The notes beneath the pieces were generated by a model. The model was not told the DNA's origin. It saw only the letters and a program-made list of their open reading frames with translations, and searched no databases. Below, in pieces: positions 28,182 through 36,410 of a DNA stretch of 64,000 bases. Within the stretch, counting starts at the first letter, position 1. Every line of letters begins with the position of its first letter. The position numbers and the translations under genes were made by a program. Source of the DNA: DATKSG01 sp035531775 (GTDB lineage Bacteria; Actinomycetota; Acidimicrobiia; Acidimicrobiales; UBA8190). The DNA is taken from positions 1-64,000 of the forward strand of contig DATKSG010000068.1 in the NCBI GenBank assembly GCA_035531775.1, given 5' to 3'.

Positions 28182-28234
28182 GCGCTCAACCTACCAGCGC
28201 GCCGCCAGGCCGATGGCAGGCGCCAGGCCGCCGC

Positions 28235-29122
28235 TCAGCCCAGCTTCCTCACGATCTCGACCATGCGCTCCCCGGCCTCGGTGGGGTTGTTGGCCACCAC
28301 CACGCCGGCGGCGGCCAGCGCCTCCATTTTGGCCTGGGCCGTCCCCTGGGAGCCCGAGATGATGGCACCGGCGTGGCCCATCTTGCGCCCCGCAGGGGCT
28401 GTAACCCCGGCCACGTATGCCACCACCGGCTTGCTCAGGTGCTCGGCTATGAACTGCGCTGCTCGCTCTTCCTCGGCGCCACCGATCTCGCCGATCATCA
28501 TCACGGCCAAGGTGTCGGTGTCGGCCTCGAAGGCGGCCAGGCAGTCGATGAAGTTGGTCCCCGGCACCGGGTCGCCGCCGATGCCCACGCATGTGGTCTG
28601 GCCCACACCCTGCTGCGACAACTCGTGCAGCGCCTGGTACGTGAGCGTGCCGGAGCGGCTCACGATGCCGACCGGGCCGCCGGCCAGGGCGATGTCGCCG
28701 GAGGTGATGCCGATGTTGCACTTGCCCGGCGAGATGACGCCGGGGCAGTTGGGCCCGAGCAGCCTGGTATCGGGGAAGTCACGGCGCAGGCGGTTGTAGA
28801 ACAACGCCTCGTCCTGGGCCGGGATGCCCTCGGTGATGCAGACGATGAAGGAGATGCCGGCGGCGGCGGCGTCGATGATGGCTTCGGGAGCTCCCTTGGG
28901 TGGCACCACCACGAACGAGGCGTCGGCGCCGGTGGCCGCGACTGCTTCGGCGCAGGAGTCGAAGACGGGGGTGCCGTCCACGTCGGTGCCGCCCTTGCCC
29001 GGGGTGACCCCGGCCACCACCTGGGTGCCGTAGTCGCGGTTGCGCAGGCCGTGGAAGCGACCCTGGCTCCCGGTCAGGCCCTGGACCACGACCCTGGTCT
29101 TCTCGTCGACGAAGATGCTCAC
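28235..29122 (-). CDS. sucD: Succinyl-CoA synthetase alpha subunit
   Basis: 295 residues. It has the CoA-binding N-terminus (VVVQGLTGSQGRFHGLRNRDYGTQVVAGVTPGKGG, quoted in part), RLLGPNCPGVISPGKCNIGI, GIVSRSGTLTYQAL, CVGIGGDPVPGTNF, and the active-site histidine segment GRKMGHAGAIISG, phosphorylated in catalysis. With SucC it makes ATP or GTP from succinyl-CoA. Its start overlaps sucC's stop by 4 nt. Confidence 0.97.
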   Translation of the reverse strand: MSIFVDEKTRVVVQGLTGSQGRFHGLRNRDYGTQVVAGVTPGKGGTDVDGTPVFDSCAEAVAATGADASFVVVPPKGAPEAIIDAAAAGISFIVCITEGIPAQDEALFYNRLRRDFPDTRLLGPNCPGVISPGKCNIGITSGDIALAGGPVGIVSRSGTLTYQALHELSQQGVGQTTCVGIGGDPVPGTNFIDCLAAFEADTDTLAVMMIGEIGGAEEERAAQFIAEHLSKPVVAYVAGVTAPAGRKMGHAGAIISGSQGTAQAKMEALAAAGVVVANNPTEAGERMVEIVRKLG

Positions 29123-30267
29123 TTGGCTCCTCCTGCCAGCGTCACGGCCCGGCGGGCTGCCCCGAGCATGGTTTCCTCCACCACCAGCCGGTCCGACACG
29201 TGGCCGGCCAGGATCTGGCGTCCCTCTGGGGCGTTGGTCCCGTCGAGGCGCAGCACGATGGGTGAGCGAAGGTCGACGCGCTCGAGCGCCTCCACGATGC
29301 CCTTGGCCACCTCGTCACATCGCGTGATCCCTCCGAAGATGTTCACGAAGATCGAGCGCACAGCCTCGTCGGTGTTGATGACCTCGAGAGCTGCCGCCAT
29401 GACGTCGGCGTTGGCTCCTCCGCCGATGTCGAGGAAGTTGGCCGCCGTGCCGCCCACCTGGTTGACCACGTCCAGCGTGCTCATGGCCAAGCCGGCCCCG
29501 TTGGCGATGATGCCGACCGATCCCGACAACCCGATGTAGTTGAGGCCCTTCTCCTTGGCCAGCAGCTCCCGGTCGTCGAGCGTCTCGGTGCCGGCGAACT
29601 CGGCCCATTCCGGGTGCCGGAAGGTGGCGTTGTCGTCGAGGGTCACCTTGGCATCGAGGGCATGGACACGGCCGTCGGTGGTGAGGATGAGCGGGTTGAT
29701 CTCGGCCAGGTCGCAGTCCCCCTCGACGTAGCACGCGTAGAGGAGCACCAGCAGCTGGGCCGCCTGCTCCCGGGCTTCCTCGTCCAGTCCGGCCTCGGCC
29801 ACCAAGGAGGCGGCGGTCGCCTCGTCGAGGCCGTCTACCGGGTCGATGTGGAGGCGGGCGATGGCTCCGGGGTCGGTGGCCGCCACCTCCTCGATGTCGA
29901 CCCCACCCTTGGCCGACACCATGCACAGGTGCTTCTTGGCGCTGCGGTCAAGGGTGAAGCTGGCGTAGTACTCACGGGCGATGTCAGAGGAGCGCTCGAT
30001 CCACACCCGGTGCACGACGTGGCCCTTGATGTCCATGCCCAAGATGGTCTCGGCATGGCGGCGCACCTCGTCGGCGTCGGCCGCTAGCTGGATGCCACCG
30101 GCTTTGCCCCGGCCGCCCACTTTCACCTGGGCCTTCACCACCACCGGGTAGCCCGCCACGTCGGCCTGGGCCACCGCCTCGTCGACGGTGTCGGCCACCC
30201 CGCCCGGTGACGTGGGGATGCCGAAACGGGCGAAGTACTGCTTGCCCTGATACTCGTAGAGATCCAC
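29119..30267 (-). CDS. sucC: Succinyl-CoA synthetase beta subunit
   Basis: 382 residues. The ATP-grasp domain begins MDLYEYQGKQYFARFGIPTS and includes VVKAQVKVGGRGKAGGIQLA; the C-terminal ligase-CoA domain has LSGSVGIIANGAGLAMSTLD, FLDIGGGANADV and FVNIFGGITRCD. It binds nucleotide and succinate. The GTG at 30267 is preceded by AGAGAGGA. An AT-richer stretch about 30-75 nt upstream (minus strand ATATAAAGA near 30330) may contain its promoter. Confidence 0.97.
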   Translation of the reverse strand: MDLYEYQGKQYFARFGIPTSPGGVADTVDEAVAQADVAGYPVVVKAQVKVGGRGKAGGIQLAADADEVRRHAETILGMDIKGHVVHRVWIERSSDIAREYYASFTLDRSAKKHLCMVSAKGGVDIEEVAATDPGAIARLHIDPVDGLDEATAASLVAEAGLDEEAREQAAQLLVLLYACYVEGDCDLAEINPLILTTDGRVHALDAKVTLDDNATFRHPEWAEFAGTETLDDRELLAKEKGLNYIGLSGSVGIIANGAGLAMSTLDVVNQVGGTAANFLDIGGGANADVMAAALEVINTDEAVRSIFVNIFGGITRCDEVAKGIVEALERVDLRSPIVLRLDGTNAPEGRQILAGHVSDRLVVEETMLGAARRAVTLAGGAK

Positions 30268-30481
30268 CGAAGGACGTCCTCTCTGTCTGTGCGTGTGGCT
30301 GGTTGTACGTGTTGGTGTCTTTATATGTGGCTATTGCTCGCCTGGCCGTTTTGGGCTGGTGAACCGCGGCACCGGCGGACGTAGCGTCGCGCAGGCTTCG
30401 AGACACGGCGTTGGTTGGCAGGTCGTGGGCGGGCAGGTCGCCGGTGGATACGTCGCCGGCGGGCCTCGGCCAACGTGCGCC
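30268..30481. other. Intergenic region upstream of sucC
   Basis: 214 bp. The half next to sucC is unusually AT-rich for this genome (TTTATATGTGGCTATTG near 30319-30336) and probably carries the sucCD promoter. The other half has overlapping GTCGCCGG/GGGCAGGTC words and no gene. Confidence 0.4.
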
Positions 30482-30925
30482 TCACTGCCGCGTGGCTGAC
30501 TCCTCCCGCCGGTCTAGGGCTTCGGCCATCTGCTCCACGATGGTGGGCAGCGATGCGCCGGGGGTGAAGACGAGCCCCACTCCGGCCTGCTCCAAGGCGG
30601 CGAAGTCGCCCTCGGGGATGATCCCCCCCACCACGATCAGCACGTCGTCGAGGCCCTGGGCCCTGAGTCCCTCCACAACCCGTGGCACCAGCGTCAGGTG
30701 AGCTCCCGACAACAGCGACAGGCCGACGGCATCGGCGTCCTCTTGGACCACGGCCTGGACGACCTGCTCGGGGGTCTGATGGAGCCCGGTGTAGATGACC
30801 TCGAAGCCGGCGTCGCGAAGGGCGCGTGCGATGACCTTGGCCCCGCGGTCGTGGCCGTCGAGGCCGGGCTTGGCCACCACCACTCGATAGGGACGCAGCA
30901 CGGGAACCGAGTGTAGGCAGGTCAC
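30482..30925 (-). CDS. Stand-alone B12-binding domain (methylmalonyl/isobutyryl-CoA mutase small subunit type)
   Basis: 147 residues covering one cobalamin-binding Rossmann-like domain. The base-off motif DxHxxG is seen in [31 protein letters not shown] and [14 protein letters not shown] correspond to the conserved SxLxxxH-GG pattern that holds the cofactor tail, and [12 protein letters not shown] follows. Such proteins are the C-terminal/small subunits of acyl-CoA mutases and need a separate catalytic large subunit, which is not in this window. An in-frame GTG nine residues in (VLRPYRVVV) is an alternative start. It is read toward sucC with a 214-bp gap. Confidence 0.9.
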   Translation of the reverse strand: MTCLHSVPVLRPYRVVVAKPGLDGHDRGAKVIARALRDAGFEVIYTGLHQTPEQVVQAVVQEDADAVGLSLLSGAHLTLVPRVVEGLRAQGLDDVLIVVGGIIPEGDFAALEQAGVGLVFTPGASLPTIVEQMAEALDRREESATRQ

Positions 30926-31043
30926 GCTGGGTGAGCGCCAGACGGAGACCGTGCCTGGGCCGGGCTCGGCACGGCTCAGGCACGGCCAGGGGCTTGTGGC
31001 GGCGCCGTAGTAGCGTTGATGGGGCTGTCACTGGTCCGGGCGC

Positions 31044-32018
31044 ATGATGGCCCGCCGGTGCCGGACCGAGCCCATGGTGCGTGCCATCCCAACCGACCAG
31101 AGCGCCGGAGCCGAGCAGCTCGGCCTCACCGAGCGTCAGCGGCGCCCCTCAGGCGTGATTCGCATCGCCCGCCCTCGCCAGTGGCTCAAGAACGTCCTGG
31201 TCTTCGCAGCTCCGGGGGCGGCCGGCGTGCTCACCGAGCTCCATCCCCTGCTGCGCACAGCCGCCGCCTTCGGGATCTTCTGCCTGGCCGCCTCGGGCAC
31301 GTACTTCCTGAACGACGTCCTCGACGCCGGGTCCGACCGACACCACCCGGTGAAGCGCCTGCGTCCGGTGGCCGCCGGCGAGGTCCCCGAAGCGCTGGCT
31401 CTCGGGATCGGGCTCGGGCTCATGCTCGGCGCCGTCGCTCTGGCCTGGGCCGTGGCCGGGCACCGCTTGGCTCTTGTCATCGCGCTGTATGTGGTTCTGT
31501 CGGGGGCCTACTCACTGCGCCTCAAGCACGTGCCCATCCTCGACATGGCCGTGCTGTCGTCGGGATTCATCCTCCGCGCCATCGCTGGGGGCGTGGCTGC
31601 AGGAGTGCGACTGTCGGACTGGTTCGTGATCGTAACTTCCTTCGGTTCGCTGCTGATTGCCGCCGGGAAGCGCAGCGCCGAGCACGGCGACCTGGGGGCC
31701 GAGCGCACGCTGCACCGGCCGGTTTTGAGCCAGTACCCGGCCGCCTTCCTGCGTTCGATCCGGCTGCTGGCCTCGTCGGTCACCGTCACGGCGTACTGCC
31801 TGTGGGCCTTCGAGCGATCGGCAGCCGCCGGTCACGCGCACCATCCCATTTGGTTCGAGCTCTCCATCGTGCCGGTGGTGCTGGCCCTGCTCCACCTGGA
31901 GCTCCGCTTCGAACAAGGCCACGGCGGCGCGCCGGAGGACATGGCCTGGCACGACCGCATGCTGCAAGGCCTCGGCCTGGCCTGGGTGGTGCTCTTCGCC
32001 GTGGGGATCTACGGGTGA
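31044..32018 (+). CDS. Decaprenyl-phosphate phosphoribosyltransferase (UbiA family)
   Basis: Up to 324 residues with about eight to nine membrane helices. UbiA prenyltransferase motif 1 is intact: FLNDVLDAGSDRHHPVKRLR (NDxxDxxxDxxHPxKxxRP), and motif 2 region LDMAVLSSGFILRAIAGG follows. ARPRQWLKNVLVFA at the start of the fold is characteristic of the DPPR synthase branch (mycobacterial Rv3806c), which attaches phosphoribose to decaprenyl phosphate. The next two genes, DprE1 and DprE2, take this product onward, supporting the assignment. The start is unsure among ATGs at 31044, 31047 and 31074. Its stop overlaps the DprE1 GTG (GTGA). Confidence 0.9.
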   Translation: MMARRCRTEPMVRAIPTDQSAGAEQLGLTERQRRPSGVIRIARPRQWLKNVLVFAAPGAAGVLTELHPLLRTAAAFGIFCLAASGTYFLNDVLDAGSDRHHPVKRLRPVAAGEVPEALALGIGLGLMLGAVALAWAVAGHRLALVIALYVVLSGAYSLRLKHVPILDMAVLSSGFILRAIAGGVAAGVRLSDWFVIVTSFGSLLIAAGKRSAEHGDLGAERTLHRPVLSQYPAAFLRSIRLLASSVTVTAYCLWAFERSAAAGHAHHPIWFELSIVPVVLALLHLELRFEQGHGGAPEDMAWHDRMLQGLGLAWVVLFAVGIYG

Positions 32019-33373
32019 GCGCGCTGCTGAGCGGTTGGGGCGGCACCGCCCCCACCGCCGCCGACTTGGTGCGGCCGGCCAATCCCGATGCCGTGGCCGA
32101 CGCTCTGGCCGAGGCCAGCATCACCGGCCGGTCGGTGGTGGCCAGGGGACTGGGCCGCTCCTACGGCGACGCCGCCCAGTGCGCGGGCGGCACCGTCCTC
32201 GACATGAGCGGCCTCGACCGCATGCTCGAAGCCGACCTGGTAGCCGGCTGGGTGCGGGCCGGGGCCGGGACCAGCCTCGACGCCCTGATGCGGGCTCTCG
32301 TGCCTCATGGGTGGTTCGTGCCGGTGACCCCGGGAACCCGCTACGTCACAGTGGGCGGGGCGGTGGCCGCCGACATCCACGGGAAGAACCACCACGTCGA
32401 CGGGTCGTTCTGCTCGCACGTGCGAGCCATGACCTTGCTGTCGCCGACGGGGGGCCACGAGCTAACGCCCACCGACCACAGCGAGCTGTTCTGGGCCACG
32501 GCCGGTGCCATGGGATTGACCGGGGTGGTGACCGAGGCCACCTTGAGCCTGGTGGCGGTGGAGACGTCGTCCATGGTGGTCGACACCGAACGGGCCGAGG
32601 ACCTCGACGACTGCATGGACAAGATGACGACCGGCGACGACCGGTACCGCTACTCGGTGGCCTGGGTCGACTGCCTGGCCCGGGGTGCCTCGCTCGGACG
32701 GGCGGTGCTCACACGCGGCGACCACGCCCGCCTCGACCAGCTCCCGGCCAAAGGGCGCGCCGAGGCCCGGCGCTTCGCCCCCCGACGGGCGCTGCAGGTG
32801 CCGGTGACGGCGCCTTCGGGACTGCTGCGACCGGCCACGGTGGCCGCCTTCAACGAACTGTGGTTCCGCAAGGCGCCACGGCACCGGGTCGGGGAGATCC
32901 AGCCGCTGTCTACCTTCTTCCATCCGCTCGACGGCGTGGGGGGATGGAACCGCCTCTACGGGCGGCGCGGCTTCGTGCAGTACCAGTTCGTGGTGCCGCT
33001 ACCCCGGGCCGACACCGTGCGGCAGGTGCTCGAGCGCCTGGCCCGGGGGCGCATGGCCTCGTTCCTGGCCGTCTTGAAGCGCTTCGGGCCGGGCGACCGC
33101 GGACCGCTGTCGTTCCCCATGGAGGGCTGGACCCTAGCCCTCGACCTGCCGGTCGGGCCGGCCGGGCTCGGGCCTCTGCTCGACGACCTCGACGAGGAGG
33201 TGGCCAACGCGGGCGGCCGGGTGTACCTGGCCAAGGACGGCCGTCTGCGCCCAGAATTGCTCGACGTCATGTACCCCCGGTTGGCGCAGTGGCGAGCGGT
33301 CCAAGGCAAGGTCGACCCCGGGGGCGTGCTGGCGTCGGATCTGGGACGCCGCCTCGGGCTGGTGGCGCGGTGA
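32015..33373 (+). CDS. dprE1: Decaprenylphosphoryl-ribose 2'-oxidase (DprE1-like FAD enzyme)
   Basis: 452 residues, close to mycobacterial DprE1. The FAD-binding VAO-type domain has ARGLGRSYGDAAQ and the key VAADIHGKNHHVDGSF segment with its histidine pair, and the C-terminal VDPGGVLASDLGRRLGL. It oxidises the 2'-OH of decaprenylphosphoryl-ribose, the first half of epimerisation to the arabinose donor. In the stretch SFPMEGWTLALDLP the residue aligned to the benzothiazinone-reactive Cys387 (mycobacterial GWN-C-VDFP context) is Ala375 (codon GCC 33137-33139). Overlaps both neighbours by GTGA. Confidence 0.93.
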   Translation: MSALLSGWGGTAPTAADLVRPANPDAVADALAEASITGRSVVARGLGRSYGDAAQCAGGTVLDMSGLDRMLEADLVAGWVRAGAGTSLDALMRALVPHGWFVPVTPGTRYVTVGGAVAADIHGKNHHVDGSFCSHVRAMTLLSPTGGHELTPTDHSELFWATAGAMGLTGVVTEATLSLVAVETSSMVVDTERAEDLDDCMDKMTTGDDRYRYSVAWVDCLARGASLGRAVLTRGDHARLDQLPAKGRAEARRFAPRRALQVPVTAPSGLLRPATVAAFNELWFRKAPRHRVGEIQPLSTFFHPLDGVGGWNRLYGRRGFVQYQFVVPLPRADTVRQVLERLARGRMASFLAVLKRFGPGDRGPLSFPMEGWTLALDLPVGPAGLGPLLDDLDEEVANAGGRVYLAKDGRLRPELLDVMYPRLAQWRAVQGKVDPGGVLASDLGRRLGLVAR

Positions 33374-34128
33374 ACGACGCCATGGGCATGCCCCAGAGCG
33401 CGGTCGTCATCGGCGGCACTTCGGAGATCGCCGGCGCCGTGCTGCGCGCCCTGGTGCCCCACCGCCTGCGCCGGGTGGTGCTGGCCGGCCGACATCAGTC
33501 GCAGCTGGCCGATGCGGCCGCAGATCTCCAGGGCCTCGGCGCCGAGGTGGAGGTACGCATCCTCGACGTCACCGACGTGGCCGGCCACCGCTCCTTCGCC
33601 GCCGACATGGTGGCCCATCTGGGCCAGGTGGACCTGGTGCTGGTAGCGGCCGGCGTGCTCGGCGACCAGGAAGCCGACGAAGTCGACCCGGCCGCCACGG
33701 CGGGGGTCCTGGCCACCAACTTCAGTGGGCCGGCCGCCTTGATGACGGCGTTCGCCGAGGTGCTGCGCCGTCAGGGACATGGGCGCATGGTGGTGCTGTC
33801 CTCGGTGGCCGGCGTGCGGGTGCGCCGTTCGAACTACGTCTACGGGTCCTCCAAGGCCGGCCTCGACGGCTTCGCCCAGGGCATGGCCGACGCCCTGGTG
33901 GGCAGCGGGGCGTCCCTGGTCATCGTTCGCCCCGGGTGGGTGGCGACCCGCATGACAGCCGGGCGGGCGCCGGCCCCTTTCGCCACCACCCCCGAGGCGG
34001 TGGCCGCCGATGTGGTGGCCGGACTGCGTCGCAGTGCCCCTGTGATCTGGAGCCCGCCCATCTTGAAGATGGTGTTCGCCGTGTTGCGCCTGGTGCCGCG
34101 GGCACTGTGGCGCCGAATGCCGGGTTAG
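33370..34128 (+). CDS. dprE2: Decaprenylphosphoryl-2-keto-ribose reductase (DprE2-like SDR)
   Basis: 252 residues, short-chain dehydrogenase fold. Visible motifs: nucleotide loop VVIGGTSEIAGAVL, VLVAAGVLGD (NNAG equivalent), catalytic Ser in VLSSVAGVRVRRSNYVYGSSKAG and YxxxK (YGSSK). It would use NAD(P)H to reduce the 2'-keto intermediate made by DprE1, giving decaprenylphosphoryl-arabinose. The C-terminus is basic and hydrophobic (VFAVLRLVPRALWRRMPG), suitable for membrane association. GTG 33370 overlaps the dprE1 stop. Last gene of the operon; 70 bp from the convergent methyltransferase. Confidence 0.93.
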   Translation: MNDAMGMPQSAVVIGGTSEIAGAVLRALVPHRLRRVVLAGRHQSQLADAAADLQGLGAEVEVRILDVTDVAGHRSFAADMVAHLGQVDLVLVAAGVLGDQEADEVDPAATAGVLATNFSGPAALMTAFAEVLRRQGHGRMVVLSSVAGVRVRRSNYVYGSSKAGLDGFAQGMADALVGSGASLVIVRPGWVATRMTAGRAPAPFATTPEAVAADVVAGLRRSAPVIWSPPILKMVFAVLRLVPRALWRRMPG

Positions 34129-34170
34129 TTGGGCGGCGGAAGGGCCCGGCGCCGGTCCGGCCGCGGGGCC

Positions 34171-34220
34171 GCGTCAGGGTGCCGGGCGCCGGGCCGCGTC
34201 AGGGTGCCGGGCGCCGGGCC
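34171..34220. repeat. 25-bp exact tandem duplication covering the methyltransferase stop codon
   Basis: Two identical 25-bp units, 34171-34195 and 34196-34220. The second contains the last codons and TGA of the methyltransferase (minus strand), so the gene end has been copied just downstream. Confidence 0.95.
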
Positions 34221-35023
34221 GAGATGTTGAGCCGCACGTAGTCGATGACCGGCTCGGGCATGGCGTCGGCCACGGCCCGCAGGAAAGCCTGGCGCTCGGC
34301 CCGCTCCATGTCGGCGACATGGGTGCGCAGGCACACGGTGGCCAGGTACGTCTCGAGGGGCTCGCCGGGCTCGAGCGGCGTGGGCTCGGGGTGGGTCCAG
34401 ACTTGGACATCGACGAACCCGGCAGCATGGAGGCGCCGCCTGGTGTCCTCGGGGGTGGCGTACAGCCACGTCCCGGCGCGCTCGCTTCCGGCTCGCCGGA
34501 CGGCGACCATGAGCCCTTCGATGTTGCCGGCCGCTCCGCATTGGGCCTCGAGCACGGCGCCGGGGGCCATGACGGCGGCCAGGTTGGCGAAGAGCCGATC
34601 GTGGTCGAGCACCCAGTGGAAGGTGGCAGTGGACAGCACGGCGTCCACCGGGGCATAGCCGGCCAGAGTGGCCGGCTCCAGGTCCAGCAAGTCGGCGTCG
34701 ACGACGGTGCAGCGGGGGCCGTAGCGGTCGAGGCGGCGGTGGGCTTCGGCCACCATGGAGGGGGCGGCGTCCAGGGCCACCACATGGCCCTCAGGCACGC
34801 GCCCGAGGAGGAGCTCGGTCACCCGTCCGCTGCCGCATCCGGCGTCGAGCACCGTATCGGTGGCCTCCAGGGGCAATCTGTCGAGCACGGCCGCGCCCCA
34901 CCTGGTCATGGGGTCCGACACCTTGTCGTAGGTGGTGGCGTCCCAGTCCCCCGGCGACTGGTCACGGGCCCGGTCAACGAAGGGGCCCAGGGGCCGCGGG
35001 CCTAGGGGCCGCTGGTCAGCCAT
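34199..35023 (-). CDS. Class I SAM-dependent methyltransferase (trans-aconitate methyltransferase-like)
   Basis: 274 residues. The SAM-binding motif I is DTVLDAGCGSGRVTELLL, followed by HVVALDAAPSMVAEA (acidic ribose-binding residue), VVDADLLDLE, and the post-motif TFHWVLDHDRLFANLAAVMAPG. The pattern resembles trans-aconitate 2-methyltransferase and similar small-molecule O-methyltransferases; the true substrate is unknown. I chose ATG 35023 (MADQRPLG), overlapping the upstream gene by 8 nt, over ATG 35044. Its 3' end is part of a 25-bp tandem duplication. Confidence 0.85.
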   Translation of the reverse strand: MADQRPLGPRPLGPFVDRARDQSPGDWDATTYDKVSDPMTRWGAAVLDRLPLEATDTVLDAGCGSGRVTELLLGRVPEGHVVALDAAPSMVAEAHRRLDRYGPRCTVVDADLLDLEPATLAGYAPVDAVLSTATFHWVLDHDRLFANLAAVMAPGAVLEAQCGAAGNIEGLMVAVRRAGSERAGTWLYATPEDTRRRLHAAGFVDVQVWTHPEPTPLEPGEPLETYLATVCLRTHVADMERAERQAFLRAVADAMPEPVIDYVRLNISARRPAP

Positions 35024-36410
35024 GGCGGGGAGTCGAGGTTGCACTGTGGCTTCCGGACGAGGCCGTGGAGCCCGAGCGGGTCGTCATGGTGATGAAGTCA
35101 CGGTCCCAGGACCCGAAGTAGCGCCATGTGCCGCCGTCCATGGTGGGGAGCAGGTTGGTGCCGTTGGCCGGTGCGGCAACACCTGACACCGAGCCGGTGG
35201 GGTCGAAGGTGGCCATGTTGACCCATTCAGAGTTGATATCGAGCTCCATGGCGCGCACCGCCCCGGCCCGCACCAGGCACTCGGCCAACGTGGTGATATT
35301 CAGCCCGGGGCCCCCGACGTAGACCAGGGCGCCGTCGCTCGTCACCCCGATGCCCGATCGCCACACGTAGATGGCGTTGCCGAGGGTGTAGCCCCAGCGC
35401 GTCGTGTCGTTGGCCTGTAAGCCGGGCACAGCGGCCCCCCTGTCAACCAACAGGTGGAGGTTCTGTCGCACCGAAACCACGTCGGGCGTCATGGAGACGT
35501 CGCGGCCCCACTGCCCGACGGTGGCTGTTCCGTCGCGATAGACGACGAACGAGGCATCGCCTGGGCGCAGTGGCAGGACCGTCCGCCCTTCGGAGTAGTA
35601 ACCGCCCTCGGCATCGGGCATGCGAAAGCCGGAGTTGAACACCGCCACCAGGCTTTCGGCCGCCGTGGTGGGGATCGGTGCGGTGTCATGCCATGGGCCG
35701 CCCCCGGGCACGTAGCTGCCCGAATACAGCGTGGCCTCGAGGAGCTTTGTGTCCATATAGGCCACACCTATGACCAGGCTGGTGTGGATGGGATCGGGGC
35801 GCATGAATGCCTCGTAGACCGCCGGCAGGCCGTCGACCGTCCGTCCGGCCGGGTGCCACTGCCCCTCGCCGGCGATCGGAGGGTCGGTAAAAGGCTTGAT
35901 GGCCGCAGGCTCAGGCAGGTGAGCCACGCCCGATCCCCGCCCGGTGCTGTGGGCTGTCGGAGGTGGAGGGATGGCCCCTGGCGGCGGACGGCCTCCCTTG
36001 GGAGGCTGGTGGTGGGAGTACCAGACGTTCTCGGCCCATCGCACGAAGCCGCTGCCGCCGTGGTCGCGGACCCATTCGGCGAAGCGAGCCCCGGCTGCCC
36101 CCGCCCCCGGGTTGGCCATGGCTTTGCCGAGTGACCACCAGACCGGAGTGAGGGCCAGAATCACCACCAACGTCCCCGTAGCCCACGGGTGGCGGCCGAA
36201 TCGGTTCGATCGGGCGGCGCGCCGGGCGCGCCGGGCGTGCCGTTGGAAACGTCGTTCTTTGGTGCGAGCCCGGTGCATGGCCCACGGCCCCGGCCGGCAG
36301 TGACGGCCCCTGGTGCGACCGACCCCGTCGGCTTGGCCAGAAGGCTCCGGTGCCGACTCGTCGCTCGGGCTGGGGGTGGCCGGGCCTGTCAGCCCTTGTT
36401 GAATTTCCAT
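35016..36410 (-). CDS. Phosphodiester glycosidase family protein, membrane-anchored
   Basis: 464 residues. A basic N-terminus (HRARTKERRFQRHARRARR) precedes one membrane helix (about 77-95, ATGTLVVILALTPVWWSLG), then a Pro-rich linker and a C-terminal domain of the NAGPA / DUF2233 type (VAVFNSGFRMPDAEGGYYSEG; VYVGGPGLNITTLAECLVRAGAVRAMELD; ending in the Ser/Thr-rich tail). The family hydrolyses or binds phosphodiester-linked sugars and includes exopolysaccharide enzymes; an extracytoplasmic cell-surface role is inferred. It may be exported as a signal-anchored protein. The start overlaps uvrD by 22 nt; ATG 36278 (MHRARTKE) is a possible alternative that would remove the overlap. Confidence 0.82.
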   Translation of the reverse strand: MEIQQGLTGPATPSPSDESAPEPSGQADGVGRTRGRHCRPGPWAMHRARTKERRFQRHARRARRAARSNRFGRHPWATGTLVVILALTPVWWSLGKAMANPGAGAAGARFAEWVRDHGGSGFVRWAENVWYSHHQPPKGGRPPPGAIPPPPTAHSTGRGSGVAHLPEPAAIKPFTDPPIAGEGQWHPAGRTVDGLPAVYEAFMRPDPIHTSLVIGVAYMDTKLLEATLYSGSYVPGGGPWHDTAPIPTTAAESLVAVFNSGFRMPDAEGGYYSEGRTVLPLRPGDASFVVYRDGTATVGQWGRDVSMTPDVVSVRQNLHLLVDRGAAVPGLQANDTTRWGYTLGNAIYVWRSGIGVTSDGALVYVGGPGLNITTLAECLVRAGAVRAMELDINSEWVNMATFDPTGSVSGVAAPANGTNLLPTMDGGTWRYFGSWDRDFITMTTRSGSTASSGSHSATSTPRHG

